A DNA stretch of 64,000 nt from CAZSLI01 sp964607705 (GCA_964607705.1 CAZSLI010000012.1:15246-79245), one strand, 5' to 3'; counted from the first letter of the stretch, positions 1-9,478 are shown. Notes: generated by a model from the sequence alone, not told the origin. Numbers and translations: made by a program.

Positions 1-986
1 TCGAGGGCCTCCTTGAGCGGCGAGAACCACATACCGTTGTAGACGAGGTCGGCCCACTTCTGCTCGACGCCGAGTTTGTAGTGGAGCACCTCGCGCTCGA
101 GACACAGATCCTCGAGCGCCTTGTGTGCGGTGATGAGCGCGAGTGCGCCCGGAACCTCGTAGATCTCGCGCGACTTCACGCCGATGAGGCGGTTCTCGAT
201 CATGTCGATGCGGCCGAAGCCGTGGCGACCCGCGATGTCGTTCATCTTGTTGATGATCTCGTGGAAGCTGCACGGCTCCTCGTTGAAGGCGACCGGCAGA
301 CCCTGCTCGAAGCTGATGACCGCATACTCGGGTTCGTTCGTGCACGCGTCGGTGCGGGCGTCGCTCGTGAGCGTGTAGATGTCCGCGGGCGGCTCGACCC
401 ATGGATCCTCGAGCACGCCGCACTCGATGGCGCGGCCCCACAGGTTGTCGTCGATCGAGTACGGGTTGTCCTTGGTGGTGGGAACCGGGATGCCGCGCTC
501 CTCGGCCCACACCATCTCCTGCTCGCGAGTCTTGAGTTCCCACTCGCGGACGGGCGCGAGTACTTGGATATCGGGATCGAGGGCGGCGATGCCCACCTCA
601 AACCGGACCTGGTCGTTACCTTTGCCGGTACACCCATGGGCGATGTACTTGGCGCCGTGGCGGTGCGCCTCCTGGACCAGATGCTTGACGATGATCGGGC
701 GGCTCATCGCCGAAAGGAGCGGGTACTTGTTCTCATACAGCGCGTTGGCCTTGAGCGCCTTGGCGAGGAACTCCTCGACGTACTCCTCGCGGACGTCTTT
801 GCAGATCGATTCGATCGCGCCGATGCCGATGGCCTTGCTGCGCACGAACTCGAGGTCCTGGCGCTCCTGCCCCACATCGACGACGAGCGCGATGACGTCG
901 AGGTCGTAGTTCTCCTGTATCCAGCGGATGGCGACCGAGGTATCGAGCCCTCCCGAGTACGCCAACAGACACTTGTCGCGAGCCAT
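1..986 (-). CDS. argG: argininosuccinate synthase, 3' end cut by window edge
   Basis: Joins citrulline and aspartate, using ATP, to make argininosuccinate, the penultimate step of arginine synthesis in the cytoplasm. The reading frame opens with MARDKCLLAYSGGLDTS, which carries the SGGLDTS pyrophosphate-binding loop of N-type ATP pyrophosphatases. CTGKGNDQVRFE, another family signature, follows near residue 115. The ATG at 986 has an AAAGGGAAG ribosome site just upstream and lies 36 bases after the argR stop, so this is the last visible gene of the arg operon. About 328 residues are visible of a usual ~400; the C-terminus lies off the left edge. argH may follow there, but this cannot be seen. 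Confidence 0.95.
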   Translation of the reverse strand, partial: MARDKCLLAYSGGLDTSVAIRWIQENYDLDVIALVVDVGQERQDLEFVRSKAIGIGAIESICKDVREEYVEEFLAKALKANALYENKYPLLSAMSRPIIVKHLVQEAHRHGAKYIAHGCTGKGNDQVRFEVGIAALDPDIQVLAPVREWELKTREQEMVWAEERGIPVPTTKDNPYSIDDNLWGRAIECGVLEDPWVEPPADIYTLTSDARTDACTNEPEYAVISFEQGLPVAFNEEPCSFHEIINKMNDIAGRHGFGRIDMIENRLIGVKSREIYEVPGALALITAHKALEDLCLEREVLHYKLGVEQKWADLVYNGMWFSPLKEAL

Positions 987-1021
987 GTGCTTCCCTTTCG
1001 TAGTTGCGTCGTGCGGTGGCG

Positions 1022-1453
1022 CTAGCGAGCGCCGCGGAATTTGTCGAGCGTCTCGACTAGGGCGTCCCCATGCCCTTCGCTCTCGACGACCACGAGGATC
1101 GTGTCGTCACCGGACACGCTGCCGAGGATGCCTTCGAGCTCGGCGGCGTCGAGCGCAGCGGCCACACCGGGAGCGGTACCTGACTGGGCCTTCACGAGCA
1201 CGAGATTGCCGGAGCGCTTCACGTCCTTGACGAGGTCGTTGACCATGCGCTGCAGGTGCAGGTCCTCGGCGAGCACGTACATGCCCTCAGGCAGCTTGCG
1301 TAGCCCCATCTCGGTGATGTCACGCGATACGGTGGCCTGCGTGCAGTCGAATCCCTGCTGCTTGAGCCGGTCGACGAGAGCCCGCTGCGTCTTGATGCGC
1401 TCGGCTCGGACGACGCGCCTGATAGCGTCCTGGCGAAGCTGCCGCTTCCTCAT
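1022..1453 (-). CDS. argR: arginine repressor ArgR
   Basis: Arginine-responsive transcription regulator of 143 aa, the usual family length. Residues 1-70 form the winged helix, with the recognition segment TQATVSRDITEMGL. The C-terminal half carries GTAPGVAAALD and GDDTILVVV, the two stretches that make the arginine-binding hexamer core in this family. It sits inside the operon it should control, between argF and argG, which implies autoregulation through the operator upstream of argC. The ATG follows an AGAAGGAA ribosome site 30 bases after the argF stop. Confidence 0.96.
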   Translation of the reverse strand: MRKRQLRQDAIRRVVRAERIKTQRALVDRLKQQGFDCTQATVSRDITEMGLRKLPEGMYVLAEDLHLQRMVNDLVKDVKRSGNLVLVKAQSGTAPGVAAALDAAELEGILGSVSGDDTILVVVESEGHGDALVETLDKFRGAR

Positions 1454-1482
1454 GGTCGTTTCCGTTCCTTCTCGTGCGGTCG

Positions 1483-2421
1483 CTAGGCAAGAACGAGCGA
1501 CAGCAGGGCCTTTTGTGCATGGAGGCGGTTCTCGGCCTCGTCAAAGACGACAGAGTGCGGGCCGTCGATCACCTCGTTGGTGACTTCCTCGCCTCGGTGT
1601 GCCGGGAGGCAGTGGAGGAAAGCCGCATTCATGCTTGCCTGCGCCATGAGCGCCTCGTCCACCCGGAAGGGGACGAACGCCGATACCCGCTCGCCATGCT
1701 CCCCCTCCTGGCCCATCGATGCCCACGTGTCAGCGGCGACCACGTCGACCCCGGCGACTGCCGCCTGCGGGTCCGAGGTGACCGCGATGCGGGCGCCGGT
1801 CTCCTCGGCGATCTGCTGCGCCTTGGCGACGATGGCGGTGTCGGGGAGGTAGCCCTCAGGCGAGGCGATAGTGACGTGCATGCCCACGAGCGCGCCCCCG
1901 AGCAGGTAGGTGTGCGCCATGTTGTTGCCGTCGCCCACGTACGTAAAGCGAACGCCCGCGAGCTGACCGAAGCGCTCCTTGATCGTCAGCAGATCAGCGA
2001 GCCCCTGGCAGGGATGGTGCTCGTCGGTGAGCGCGTTGATGACCGGCACGGATGCGGCGGCGGCGAGTTCATCGAGCACCGACTGCTCGTAGGTACGGCA
2101 GACGATGGCGTCGACGTAGCGCTCCATGACCTTCGCGGTGTCGTACACGCTTTCACCGCGGGAGAACGCGCCATCGGGCCCGCTCATGATCACAGGATGG
2201 GCCCCGAGCCTGGCGCACGCGATCTCGAAGCTGATACGCGTGCGCATCGACGGCTTCTGCAGAACAACGGCGACCGCCTTGTGGGCCAGCGGCGCCGTGC
2301 GCTGACCGCGCGACCATCCGGCCTTCTGGGCGCTCGCCACGTCGAGCACACGGGCGATCTCGCCGGGGGTGAAGTCGTCTATCCGTAGAAAGTCCCGCCC
2401 CTTGAAGACTTCGTTGTTCAT
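1483..2421 (-). CDS. argF: ornithine carbamoyltransferase
   Basis: Makes citrulline from ornithine and carbamoyl phosphate. The 312 aa show the carbamoyl-phosphate site KPSMRTRISFE (SxRTR motif), the ornithine-side HHPCQGLADL motif and the C-terminal HCLPAHRGEE signature. The ATG at 2421 overlaps the argD stop by four bases (ATGA), and GGAGGTCT inside the argD tail supplies the ribosome site, so translation is probably coupled. Nothing suggests the catabolic isozyme: no arcA or arcC is nearby, and the gene lies within a biosynthetic arg operon. Confidence 0.96.
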   Translation of the reverse strand: MNNEVFKGRDFLRIDDFTPGEIARVLDVASAQKAGWSRGQRTAPLAHKAVAVVLQKPSMRTRISFEIACARLGAHPVIMSGPDGAFSRGESVYDTAKVMERYVDAIVCRTYEQSVLDELAAAASVPVINALTDEHHPCQGLADLLTIKERFGQLAGVRFTYVGDGNNMAHTYLLGGALVGMHVTIASPEGYLPDTAIVAKAQQIAEETGARIAVTSDPQAAVAGVDVVAADTWASMGQEGEHGERVSAFVPFRVDEALMAQASMNAAFLHCLPAHRGEEVTNEVIDGPHSVVFDEAENRLHAQKALLSLVLA

Positions 2422-3626
2422 CCCGCTGAGACCTCCTCGATTGCGCCCGAAAGCATCTCGCAGAGTGTATCAATGTCGGGGCGCGCACACACGAGAGGAG
2501 GCAGAAAACGCAAAATATCCGCCCCAATGTGATTAACGACGACTCCACGCTCAAGAAGCAGCGCGGCCACTTGCATTGCAACGGGCTGCTTCAGGCTCAC
2601 GCCGCACATGAGACCGGCGGCACGGATGTCGTTGATCGCCCCCGTCGACTCGGCGAGAGCGGTGAGGCACGAGACCAGGTACTCGCCCGCGACCGATGCG
2701 TTGTCGCCTAGGCGCTCTGACTCGAGAGCCGCAATCGTGGCCCGGCCGGCCGCGCAGACCACCGGGCCCCCCGCGAAAGTGGAGCCGTGGTCGCCCGGCT
2801 TGAACGCCGCAGCAACCTCGTCACGTGCGACGATGCCGCCGATAGGCAGTCCATTCGCCATCGCCTTTGCAATGGTCACGACGTCCGGGGTGAGGCCGAA
2901 TGCCTGGTGGGCGAAGGCCGGACCAGTGCGAAAGAACCCCGTCTGGACCTCGTCGAGCATGAACAGCACGTTGCGTTCACGGCAGAGGCGCTGAACGCCG
3001 AGCAGGTAGCTCGGGTCTGCAATCCACACGCCGCCTTCGCCCTGCACCACTTCGAGCATCACGGCCGCCACGGTGTCATCCAGCATCGCGTCGAGCGCGT
3101 CAAGGTCGTTGAAGGCAACATGCTCGAAGCCGGCGGGAAGCGGTGCGAATGCCTCCTGCTTGCTGGGCTGGCCGGTCGCCGCAAGAGTGGCGAGGGTGCG
3201 GCCGTGGAACGACTTGAGGGCCGTGACGACTTTGTACGCTCCGGGCTTCGCCTCTCCCGCCCACTTGCGCGCGAGCTTGAACGCCCCCTCGTTGGCCTCG
3301 GCACCCGAATTCGCGAAGAAGACCTTCATGCCGCCGCCGAGGAGCCGGACGACATCGCAGGCCAGCTCCGACCGATGCTCGACATAGAAGAGGTTGCTGA
3401 CGTGGACGAGCTTTGCGGACTGCTCGGCGACCGCCGCTGTGACCGCCGGATGAGCGTGGCCCAGATTGACGGCGCCGATGCCCGAGACGAAGTCGAGGTA
3501 GTCGCGACCGTCGTCGTCGAACAGGTGCATGCCCTCGCCCCGCACGAACATGACCGGCTTGCGGGCGAATGTCGACATGACGCACTGCGCGTCGGCCGCC
3601 ATGGCTGCCTCGAATGCGGCGCCCAT
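2418..3626 (-). CDS. argD: acetylornithine aminotransferase
   Basis: PLP-dependent class III aminotransferase of 402 aa that converts N-acetylglutamate semialdehyde to N-acetylornithine; the family often also acts in lysine synthesis. Seen: SGAEANEGAFKLARKW, the DEVQTGFFRTG loop with the PLP-ring aspartate, and TIAKAMANGLPIGG with the PLP lysine. The reading frame stays open nine codons further upstream, but ATG 3626 is preferred: it has GGAGGTG eight bases upstream and starts one base after the argB stop, whereas the longer start lies within argB and has no ribosome site. Confidence 0.95.
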   Translation of the reverse strand: MGAAFEAAMAADAQCVMSTFARKPVMFVRGEGMHLFDDDGRDYLDFVSGIGAVNLGHAHPAVTAAVAEQSAKLVHVSNLFYVEHRSELACDVVRLLGGGMKVFFANSGAEANEGAFKLARKWAGEAKPGAYKVVTALKSFHGRTLATLAATGQPSKQEAFAPLPAGFEHVAFNDLDALDAMLDDTVAAVMLEVVQGEGGVWIADPSYLLGVQRLCRERNVLFMLDEVQTGFFRTGPAFAHQAFGLTPDVVTIAKAMANGLPIGGIVARDEVAAAFKPGDHGSTFAGGPVVCAAGRATIAALESERLGDNASVAGEYLVSCLTALAESTGAINDIRAAGLMCGVSLKQPVAMQVAALLLERGVVVNHIGADILRFLPPLVCARPDIDTLCEMLSGAIEEVSAG

Positions 3627-3627
3627 G

Positions 3628-4500
3628 CTAGGACACCTCCAGGCCGAGGTCATCGGCGATCATGGTGCCCACGCCCTCGTCGGTATAGACCTCCAGCAGC
3701 ACGGCATGCTCGACGGTGCCGTTCAGGATGTGAGCGCGGCGCACACCCGAGCGTAGAGCGCCCACGCAGGCGGCGACCTTGGGCACCATGCCGCCCTCGA
3801 GCGTGTCGCTCGCGATCATCTGCTCGGCGTCGTCGGTCGAGAGGACGCTGATGAGCGAGTCCTTGTCCGAGAAGTCGCGGTAGAGGCCGTCGACATCCGT
3901 GAGGAAGATGACCTTGTCGGCCCCGAGGGCGGACGCGATCTCGCCCGCGACCAGGTCGGCGTTCACGTTGAAGGGTCCGCCATCATCACCGGCGGCGACC
4001 GTCGCCACCACGGGGACGAAACCGTCCTCGATCAGGTTGTCGAGCACGGTGGTATCGATGTTCGTCACCGTCCCGACGCGCCCGAGGCGCGGATCCTTGG
4101 CGGTCGCCTGCACGAGATTGCCGTCCTCCCCTGACATGCCCACGGCGAGGCGCCCATGCGCGTTGATGGCTCCCACGAGCTCCTTGTTCACCTTGCCGAC
4201 GAGCACCATGCGCACGACCTCCATGGCCTCGTCGCTCGTCACGCGGAGGCCGTCGTAGAACTCGACAGGGAGGTCGAGTCGCTCCATGTAGCTCGTGATG
4301 TCGGGGCCGCCGCCGTGTACCACCACAGGGTTCACGCCGACGAGCTTCATCAGCACGATGTCGGCGGCCACCTTGTCGCGCAGCGCGGGGTCCGTCATCG
4401 CAGCACCGCCGTACTTGATCACGACGGTGCGACCCCAGGCATGCTTGATCCAGGGCAGCGCCTCCATCAGTGTGTTGGCCTTGCTCAGAACGTCGTTCAT
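3628..4500 (-). CDS. argB: acetylglutamate kinase
   Basis: Phosphorylates N-acetylglutamate, normally the arginine-inhibited committed step in organisms that use the acetyl cycle. The 290 aa belong to the amino acid kinase family: VVIKYGGAAM near residue 30 is the nucleotide-binding glycine and lysine segment, VVHGGGPDITSYM contacts the substrate, and GGMVPKVAACVGAL occurs near the C-terminus. The ATG has a good GGAAGGAAG site. A gap of 91 bases separates it from argJ, the largest gap in this operon, with no terminator visible in it. Confidence 0.96.
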   Translation of the reverse strand: MNDVLSKANTLMEALPWIKHAWGRTVVIKYGGAAMTDPALRDKVAADIVLMKLVGVNPVVVHGGGPDITSYMERLDLPVEFYDGLRVTSDEAMEVVRMVLVGKVNKELVGAINAHGRLAVGMSGEDGNLVQATAKDPRLGRVGTVTNIDTTVLDNLIEDGFVPVVATVAAGDDGGPFNVNADLVAGEIASALGADKVIFLTDVDGLYRDFSDKDSLISVLSTDDAEQMIASDTLEGGMVPKVAACVGALRSGVRRAHILNGTVEHAVLLEVYTDEGVGTMIADDLGLEVS

Positions 4501-4591
4501 GCGGGCTTCCTTCCGATACGGCGCCGAGATGCGCGCTGGAGAACGGGCGATTGGTGCGGGCTGGCGGCCGATGGCGCCTGAGCGCGGGCCG

Positions 4592-5818
4592 CTAGCTTCG
4601 GTACTCGCCGTTGATGCGCACGTACTCGTACGAGAAGTCGCAGGTCAACATCGTCGCCGAGGACTCGCCGACGCCGAGGTCGACCTCGATCGAGACCTCG
4701 CTCGCGGAGAGCGCCTCAAGCGCCTCGTCCTCGTCGAACGGCACCGCCGTCCCTCCGTCGCAGACCTCGATACCGGCGAAGACGATGCGCAGCGCGTCGA
4801 GCGAGAGCTCGGCGCCCGACTTGCCGACCGCCATCGCGACCCGGCCCCAGTTCGCGTCGCGCCCGAACAACGCCGTCTTCACCAGAGGCGAATCGGCCAC
4901 CGCGCGCGCGGCCTTCTCGGCGTCGGATTCGCTCGCCGCGCCGGTGACAGTGACTGTGACGAGCTTGGTAGCGCCCTCGCCATCGCGTGCGAGCATGCGC
5001 GACAGCTCTTCGGCGACCACGCGGATCGCCTCGGCTATCGCCGGGTACTCGGGCGAGTCCATGTCGATGTCCGGACCGCCGGCGGCCCCGCTCGCCATGA
5101 GGACCACGGTGTCGTTGGTGGAAGTGTCGCTGTCCACGCTGACCCGGTTGAAGGTAGTGGCCACTGCGGTCTTGAGTGCCGTATCGCATGCGGCGGAGGT
5201 GAGCGGCGCGTCGGTCGTGAGCACGCCGAGCATCGTCGCCATGTTCGGCGCGATCATGCCGCTCCCCTTGGCCATGCCGCCCACGGCGAACCGCCGGTTG
5301 TCGAGCTCAAACGACACTGCCGACTGCTTGGCGAATGTGTCCGTGGTCATGATGGCCTGTGCCGCCGAGTCACCACTCGCGTTGTCGAGCGAGTCGACCG
5401 CCTCGCTTATGCCGTCGAGCACGGTCGAGAGCGGTAGCGGCACGCCGATGACGCCCGTCGAGCAGACGACTACGTGCTCGGACGCGCATCCGAGCGTCTC
5501 AGCCAGCGCCACGGCCGTGGCTCGCGCGTCGTGCTCGCCTTGGGTGCCGGTGCACGCGTTCGCGTTGCCGGCGTTGATGATGACCGCCCGGCACACGCCA
5601 CCGGCGATGTGCCTGCGCGAGACCTGCACGGGAGCGGCGGCCACTTTGTTGGTCGTGAACACCGCTGCGGCGCGTGCGGGCTCCTCGGCGACCACGAGAG
5701 CCAGGTCGCGGCGACCCTCGGGCTTCAAGCCGCAGTGGATACCGGCGCAGGAGAAACCCCGAGGGGCGACCACGCCGCCTTCCGCGAACGCGAAACCGGA
5801 TGCAGGTGAGAGCGGCAC
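4592..5818 (-). CDS. argJ: bifunctional ornithine acetyltransferase / N-acetylglutamate synthase
   Basis: Transfers the acetyl group from N-acetylornithine to glutamate, and in bifunctional members also makes acetylglutamate from acetyl-CoA. Seen in 408 aa: INAGNANACTG, and the self-cleavage site KGSGMIAPNMATMLGVLTTD near residues 185-205, whose threonine (ATML) becomes the N-terminal nucleophile of the beta chain. The start is GTG, directly abutting the argC stop. No argA homologue is visible here, which fits recycling of the acetyl group. Whether the enzyme is mono- or bifunctional cannot be decided from sequence alone. Confidence 0.94.
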   Translation of the reverse strand: MPLSPASGFAFAEGGVVAPRGFSCAGIHCGLKPEGRRDLALVVAEEPARAAAVFTTNKVAAAPVQVSRRHIAGGVCRAVIINAGNANACTGTQGEHDARATAVALAETLGCASEHVVVCSTGVIGVPLPLSTVLDGISEAVDSLDNASGDSAAQAIMTTDTFAKQSAVSFELDNRRFAVGGMAKGSGMIAPNMATMLGVLTTDAPLTSAACDTALKTAVATTFNRVSVDSDTSTNDTVVLMASGAAGGPDIDMDSPEYPAIAEAIRVVAEELSRMLARDGEGATKLVTVTVTGAASESDAEKAARAVADSPLVKTALFGRDANWGRVAMAVGKSGAELSLDALRIVFAGIEVCDGGTAVPFDEDEALEALSASEVSIEVDLGVGESSATMLTCDFSYEYVRINGEYRS

Positions 5819-6859
5819 CTAGACCACCGCCCCGGGCACGAGGAGACCTTCGGTCTCCGGATAGCCGAGCACCGCATTGAGGCACTGGATGGCCTGACCG
5901 GCCGCTCCCTTGCCGAGGTTGTCGATGACGCACGCGGCCACGAGCGTGTTGGTGCGCTCATCGACGGTCACGCCCACGCTCGCGCGGTTGGAGCCCTCGA
6001 CCTCCGCGGTCGACGGCCAACTGCCGAGCTCATGCACGTGTACGAAGGGCTCAGCGTGGTAGCGGCCGCGATACAGGGCCACGGCGTCCTCGGCGGTGAA
6101 GCCCTCTTCGACGTCGATGTAGACGGTCGAGAGCAGCCCCCGCGTCATGGGCGCGAGGTGCGGTGTGAAGATGACCGAGAACTCGCGTCCGGCGGCAGTA
6201 GCGAAGGCCTGCTCGATCTCCGGAGTGTGTCGATGGGCCCCGACCTTGTACGGCGTCATCGACTCGTTCGCCGAGCAGAAGTGCGTGCTTGCGCTTGCAC
6301 TGCGGCCGGCACCTGAGACGCCGGACTTCGCGTCGACCACCACGCGTACGCCGACCGCGGGACCGCTCTCGAGTGCGGGCAGCGCCGCCAGCAACGAAGC
6401 GGTCGGGTAGCAGCCCGGACAGGCGACGAGCCGAGCACCCGCGAGGCGGGTCCGATCAAGCTCGGGAAGCCCGTAGACCGCTTCAGGCAGGAGATGCGAG
6501 GCGGAGTGCGGCACGTCGTACCAGGCTTCGTAGACGGCCGGGTCCAGCAGCCGGAAGTCCGCCGACAGGTCGATCACCGTGACACCCCGGTCGAGGAGGT
6601 CCTGCGCCATGGCCATCGCCGCCGTGTGCGGGACGGCGAGCAGCGCAACCTCGGCCGCGTCCGCGATGCGCGCGACGTCCGGCTCTGAGAATGCGAGGTC
6701 CGTTGCCCCAGCGAGGGCAGGGTACAGGTCGGCGAGCGGGCGTCCGGCATCAGCAGCCGACGTGGCCGCCGACAGTTCGAGCCGAGGATGCCCGAGCACC
6801 CACCGGGCGGCCTCGATGCCCGCGTATCCGGCGGCACCGACGACGGCGACCTTTGTCAC
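5819..6859 (-). CDS. argC: N-acetyl-gamma-glutamyl-phosphate reductase
   Basis: NADPH-dependent reductase acting after ArgB; 346 aa from the chosen start. MTKVAVVGAAGYAGIEAARW is the N-terminal Rossmann segment and VACPGCYPTASLL holds the catalytic cysteine. The frame is open up to an ATG at 6907, but that ATG lies upstream of the promoter -10 described at 6897-6926. GTG 6859 with AGGGGG five bases upstream is therefore taken as the start, leaving a short leader of about 30 bases. First gene of argCJBDFRG. Confidence 0.95.
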   Translation of the reverse strand: MTKVAVVGAAGYAGIEAARWVLGHPRLELSAATSAADAGRPLADLYPALAGATDLAFSEPDVARIADAAEVALLAVPHTAAMAMAQDLLDRGVTVIDLSADFRLLDPAVYEAWYDVPHSASHLLPEAVYGLPELDRTRLAGARLVACPGCYPTASLLAALPALESGPAVGVRVVVDAKSGVSGAGRSASASTHFCSANESMTPYKVGAHRHTPEIEQAFATAAGREFSVIFTPHLAPMTRGLLSTVYIDVEEGFTAEDAVALYRGRYHAEPFVHVHELGSWPSTAEVEGSNRASVGVTVDERTNTLVAACVIDNLGKGAAGQAIQCLNAVLGYPETEGLLVPGAVV

Positions 6860-6896
6860 GAGACCCCCTGCAGTAGAAGACCGGTATTGGGACGGC

Positions 6897-6926
6897 ATTC
6901 TATGCAACTTTACGCATATAGGTCAA
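6897..6926 (-). promoter_or_regulatory. argC promoter with ARG-box-like operator in the spacer
   Basis: On the minus strand TTGACC (6926-6921) and TAGAAT (6902-6897) are 18 bases apart, a near-consensus sigma-70 promoter. An exact 18-bp inverted repeat, TATGCgtaaagttGCATA (6918-6901), fills that spacer. Its length and symmetry match ARG boxes bound by ArgR. Bound ArgR would block RNA polymerase directly. Further ATGCA/TGCAT half-sites lie just upstream at 6930-6934, 6950-6954 and 6967-6971. The promoter and repeat are seen in the sequence; binding by the ArgR encoded at 1022-1453 is inferred. Confidence 0.8.
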
Positions 6927-7000
6927 GACTGCATACGCTTCTATCGTCGATGCACGCTGCACGATTTGCATTTGCGAAGCATTCGCCTCACGGAACACGC

Positions 7001-7034
7001 AGGGCGGGGCACTCTCATGAGTCTACCCCGCCCG
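7001..7034 (-). terminator. stem-loop downstream of pheT
   Basis: The arms GGGCGGGG and CCCCGCCC enclose ACTC-ATGA-GAGT, giving a strong hairpin about 30 bases beyond the pheT stop and before the argC promoter. No U-run follows, so it may be a weak or factor-dependent terminator, or an mRNA 3' stabiliser. The rest of the 200-base gap is taken up by the argC control region. Confidence 0.45.
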
Positions 7035-7060
7035 CGTCCACGCATGTGTGAGTGGCGGCG

Positions 7061-9478
7061 CTAGCTCCGCAGCTCCCCCCCGGTGGCGCCGAGGACCTTG
7101 CGCACGAGCTTCTCGTGCGCCGACTCGACCTCCGCAGCCGAGAGGGTGCGATCGGGAGCGCGGTACTCGAGCGCGTACGCCATCGACTTCATGCCCTCGC
7201 CCACTCCTGGCCCGCGGTAGACATCGAAGAGCCGCACGCCGGCTAGCAGCTTGCCACCGGCGGAGCGTAGCGCCTGCTCGATGCGCTCGGACGTAACCTC
7301 CTCGGGAACGACGATGGCGATGTCGAGCTCGACGGCCGGGTGCCGTGGCACGTCGACAAACGGCCTCGCGTCGCGCGCGGCGCGCATGAGCCGGGACAGG
7401 TCGACTTCGAACGCCACCACCGGCGCCTCCGCCTCGAAGCGCTCGAGAACAGCAGGATGCACCTCGCCGAGCCACCCAACGACGTCACCGCCGATGAGTA
7501 CCTCGGCCGCGCGCCCCGGCTGAAGCCAACCAAGATCGGCGGCGCGCACCTTGAAGCGATCGAGCGCGAACTCCCGAGCCAGAAGCTCGATCACACCCTT
7601 GCCGTCGAAGAAGTCGAGCTGCGTGGCCTGCTGGTTCCAGGCCGGCGGGCTCCACGAGCCAGCCATCACTCCGCCGAGCATGGAGCGCTCCTTGGGCTGC
7701 TTGCGACCTTCGCCGGTCCAGTAGACTGAGCCGATCTCGTACAGGTGGACGTTGTCGGTGCCTCGGCGCTGGTTGTAGCTCACCGAACGCAGGAGGCCCG
7801 GCAGCAGTGTGCGCCGGAGCACCGACTGCTCGACAGACATGGGGTTGAGCAGCTCCACTTGCAGCTCATCCGCAGCGAGCGGCATGGCGAGGCGCTCCAG
7901 GTCACCGGGGTCGGTGAAGGCGTAGGTCATCGTCTCGTTCAGGCCGGCCGCGCGCATCGTCGCGCCCGCCCGCTCGCGCAGCATCTGTGCCCGCGTGAGG
8001 CCGCCGATGCGTCCTCGGCCAGCCGGGAGGGTGGCTTCGACGCGCTCCATGCCCCAGATGCGGAGTAGCTCCTCGATAAGGTCGATCTCGCGCTCCAGGT
8101 CAGGTCGGAAGCTCGGTACCTCGACCTCGTAGCGGTCGCCGTGCCGTGCGACGAAGCAGCCGAGACGCTTGAGCGTGCCGCTGACCTCCTCGGCGGACAG
8201 TTCGACGCCGAGGATCTGTTCGATCCGCTCGGCACGAAGGATGATCTCGAGGTCCGCGAGCGGATGCGGGAACTCGTCGACGATGCCGGGCGCGACCTCG
8301 CCGCCGCAGATCTCGGCGATGAGCGCGGCAGCCCGGTCCGACGCCGCCGCGCACGACGTGCGGTCTACGGTCCGCTCGAATCGCATGGACGCCTCACTCA
8401 CGAGGCCAAGCGACCGGCTCGTCCGGCTGATGGAAGCCGGCTCGAAGCAGGCGCTCTCCAGCAGTACGTTCACTGTAGCGTCGGACACCTCGGTCGCCTC
8501 GCCGCCCATGACGCCGGCAAGCGCCACAGGACCTGTCGGATCACAGATGACGAGCGTGTCGTGCTTGAGCGCGCGCTCGACGCCGTCGAGCGTAGTGAGC
8601 TTCTCGCCGGCCGCAGCGTTCCGGACCGTGATCGCCACGCGGCTGGAGTCGTCGGTCGCAAGGGTGTCCATGTCGAAGGCGTGCAGCGGCTGTCCCATCT
8701 CGAACATCACGTAGTTCGTGATGTCCACGACATTGTTGATAGGCCGCGCGCCGGCCGCGACTATCCGGTCGACGAGCCACTGTGGCGACGGGCCGATCTT
8801 CACGCCACGGATGACGCGGGCGGTGTAGCGGGAGCACAGGTCGCCATCTTCGATCTTGACGGAACATGCGTCGAGGGCCGGGGACCCGCCCTCCTGCAGC
8901 GCATACGACGGCATCGCTACCTGCGTGCCGAGAACGGCGCCGACCTCGCGCGCGACACCGGTCATCGACAGGCAGTCCGGGCGGTTCGGGGTGACCTCGA
9001 GCTCCAGCACGGTGTCGCTCATGCCCTGGTACTCGGCGAAGGGTGCTCCCACAGGGGCGTCGGCCGGCAGGATGAGGAGACCCTCGTGGTCGGTGCCGAT
9101 GCCCAGCTCGCGTGCCGAACAGTTCATGCCTTGGCTGACGACGCCGCGGAGCTTGGCCTTCTTGATCTCGAACCCTCCGGGAAGCACCGCGCCCACCAGT
9201 GCCACCGGCACCTTGTCGCCCGCTTCGAAGTTCTGGGCGCCGCATACGATCTGGCGCGGCTCATCGTCCCCCACGTCGACCGTGGTCACCCACAGCTTGT
9301 CGGCCTCGGGATGCTTTACCTTCTCGACGATCTGCCCCACGACGACGCCGTCGAGGGCCTCTCCCATCGTCAGGATCGCCTCGACGGCTGTTCCTGTCAT
9401 GTCGAGCCGCTCGGCAAGTTCCTTCGGCGACAGGCCCACCTCGACCAGCTCCGACAACCACTTCATCGAAACACGCAT
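7061..9478 (-). CDS. pheT: phenylalanyl-tRNA synthetase beta subunit
   Basis: Larger subunit of the heterotetrameric enzyme that charges tRNA-Phe. At 805 aa it has the standard bacterial length and layout: an EMAP-like tRNA-binding domain (about residues 40-155), the B3/B4 editing region near 210-380, B5 near 400-470, and a C-terminal ferredoxin-fold anticodon-binding domain (about 710-805). ATG 9478 follows GAAAGGACG. It is co-transcribed with pheS, 57 bases upstream, and is therefore also under the T-box. Confidence 0.97.
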   Translation of the reverse strand: MRVSMKWLSELVEVGLSPKELAERLDMTGTAVEAILTMGEALDGVVVGQIVEKVKHPEADKLWVTTVDVGDDEPRQIVCGAQNFEAGDKVPVALVGAVLPGGFEIKKAKLRGVVSQGMNCSARELGIGTDHEGLLILPADAPVGAPFAEYQGMSDTVLELEVTPNRPDCLSMTGVAREVGAVLGTQVAMPSYALQEGGSPALDACSVKIEDGDLCSRYTARVIRGVKIGPSPQWLVDRIVAAGARPINNVVDITNYVMFEMGQPLHAFDMDTLATDDSSRVAITVRNAAAGEKLTTLDGVERALKHDTLVICDPTGPVALAGVMGGEATEVSDATVNVLLESACFEPASISRTSRSLGLVSEASMRFERTVDRTSCAAASDRAAALIAEICGGEVAPGIVDEFPHPLADLEIILRAERIEQILGVELSAEEVSGTLKRLGCFVARHGDRYEVEVPSFRPDLEREIDLIEELLRIWGMERVEATLPAGRGRIGGLTRAQMLRERAGATMRAAGLNETMTYAFTDPGDLERLAMPLAADELQVELLNPMSVEQSVLRRTLLPGLLRSVSYNQRRGTDNVHLYEIGSVYWTGEGRKQPKERSMLGGVMAGSWSPPAWNQQATQLDFFDGKGVIELLAREFALDRFKVRAADLGWLQPGRAAEVLIGGDVVGWLGEVHPAVLERFEAEAPVVAFEVDLSRLMRAARDARPFVDVPRHPAVELDIAIVVPEEVTSERIEQALRSAGGKLLAGVRLFDVYRGPGVGEGMKSMAYALEYRAPDRTLSAAEVESAHEKLVRKVLGATGGELRS

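Noticed and set aside
6860..6907. Longer argC start at ATG 6907
   Set aside because: That ATG lies inside the promoter spacer, upstream of the -10, so it would not be in the transcript; GTG 6859 has a proper ribosome site.
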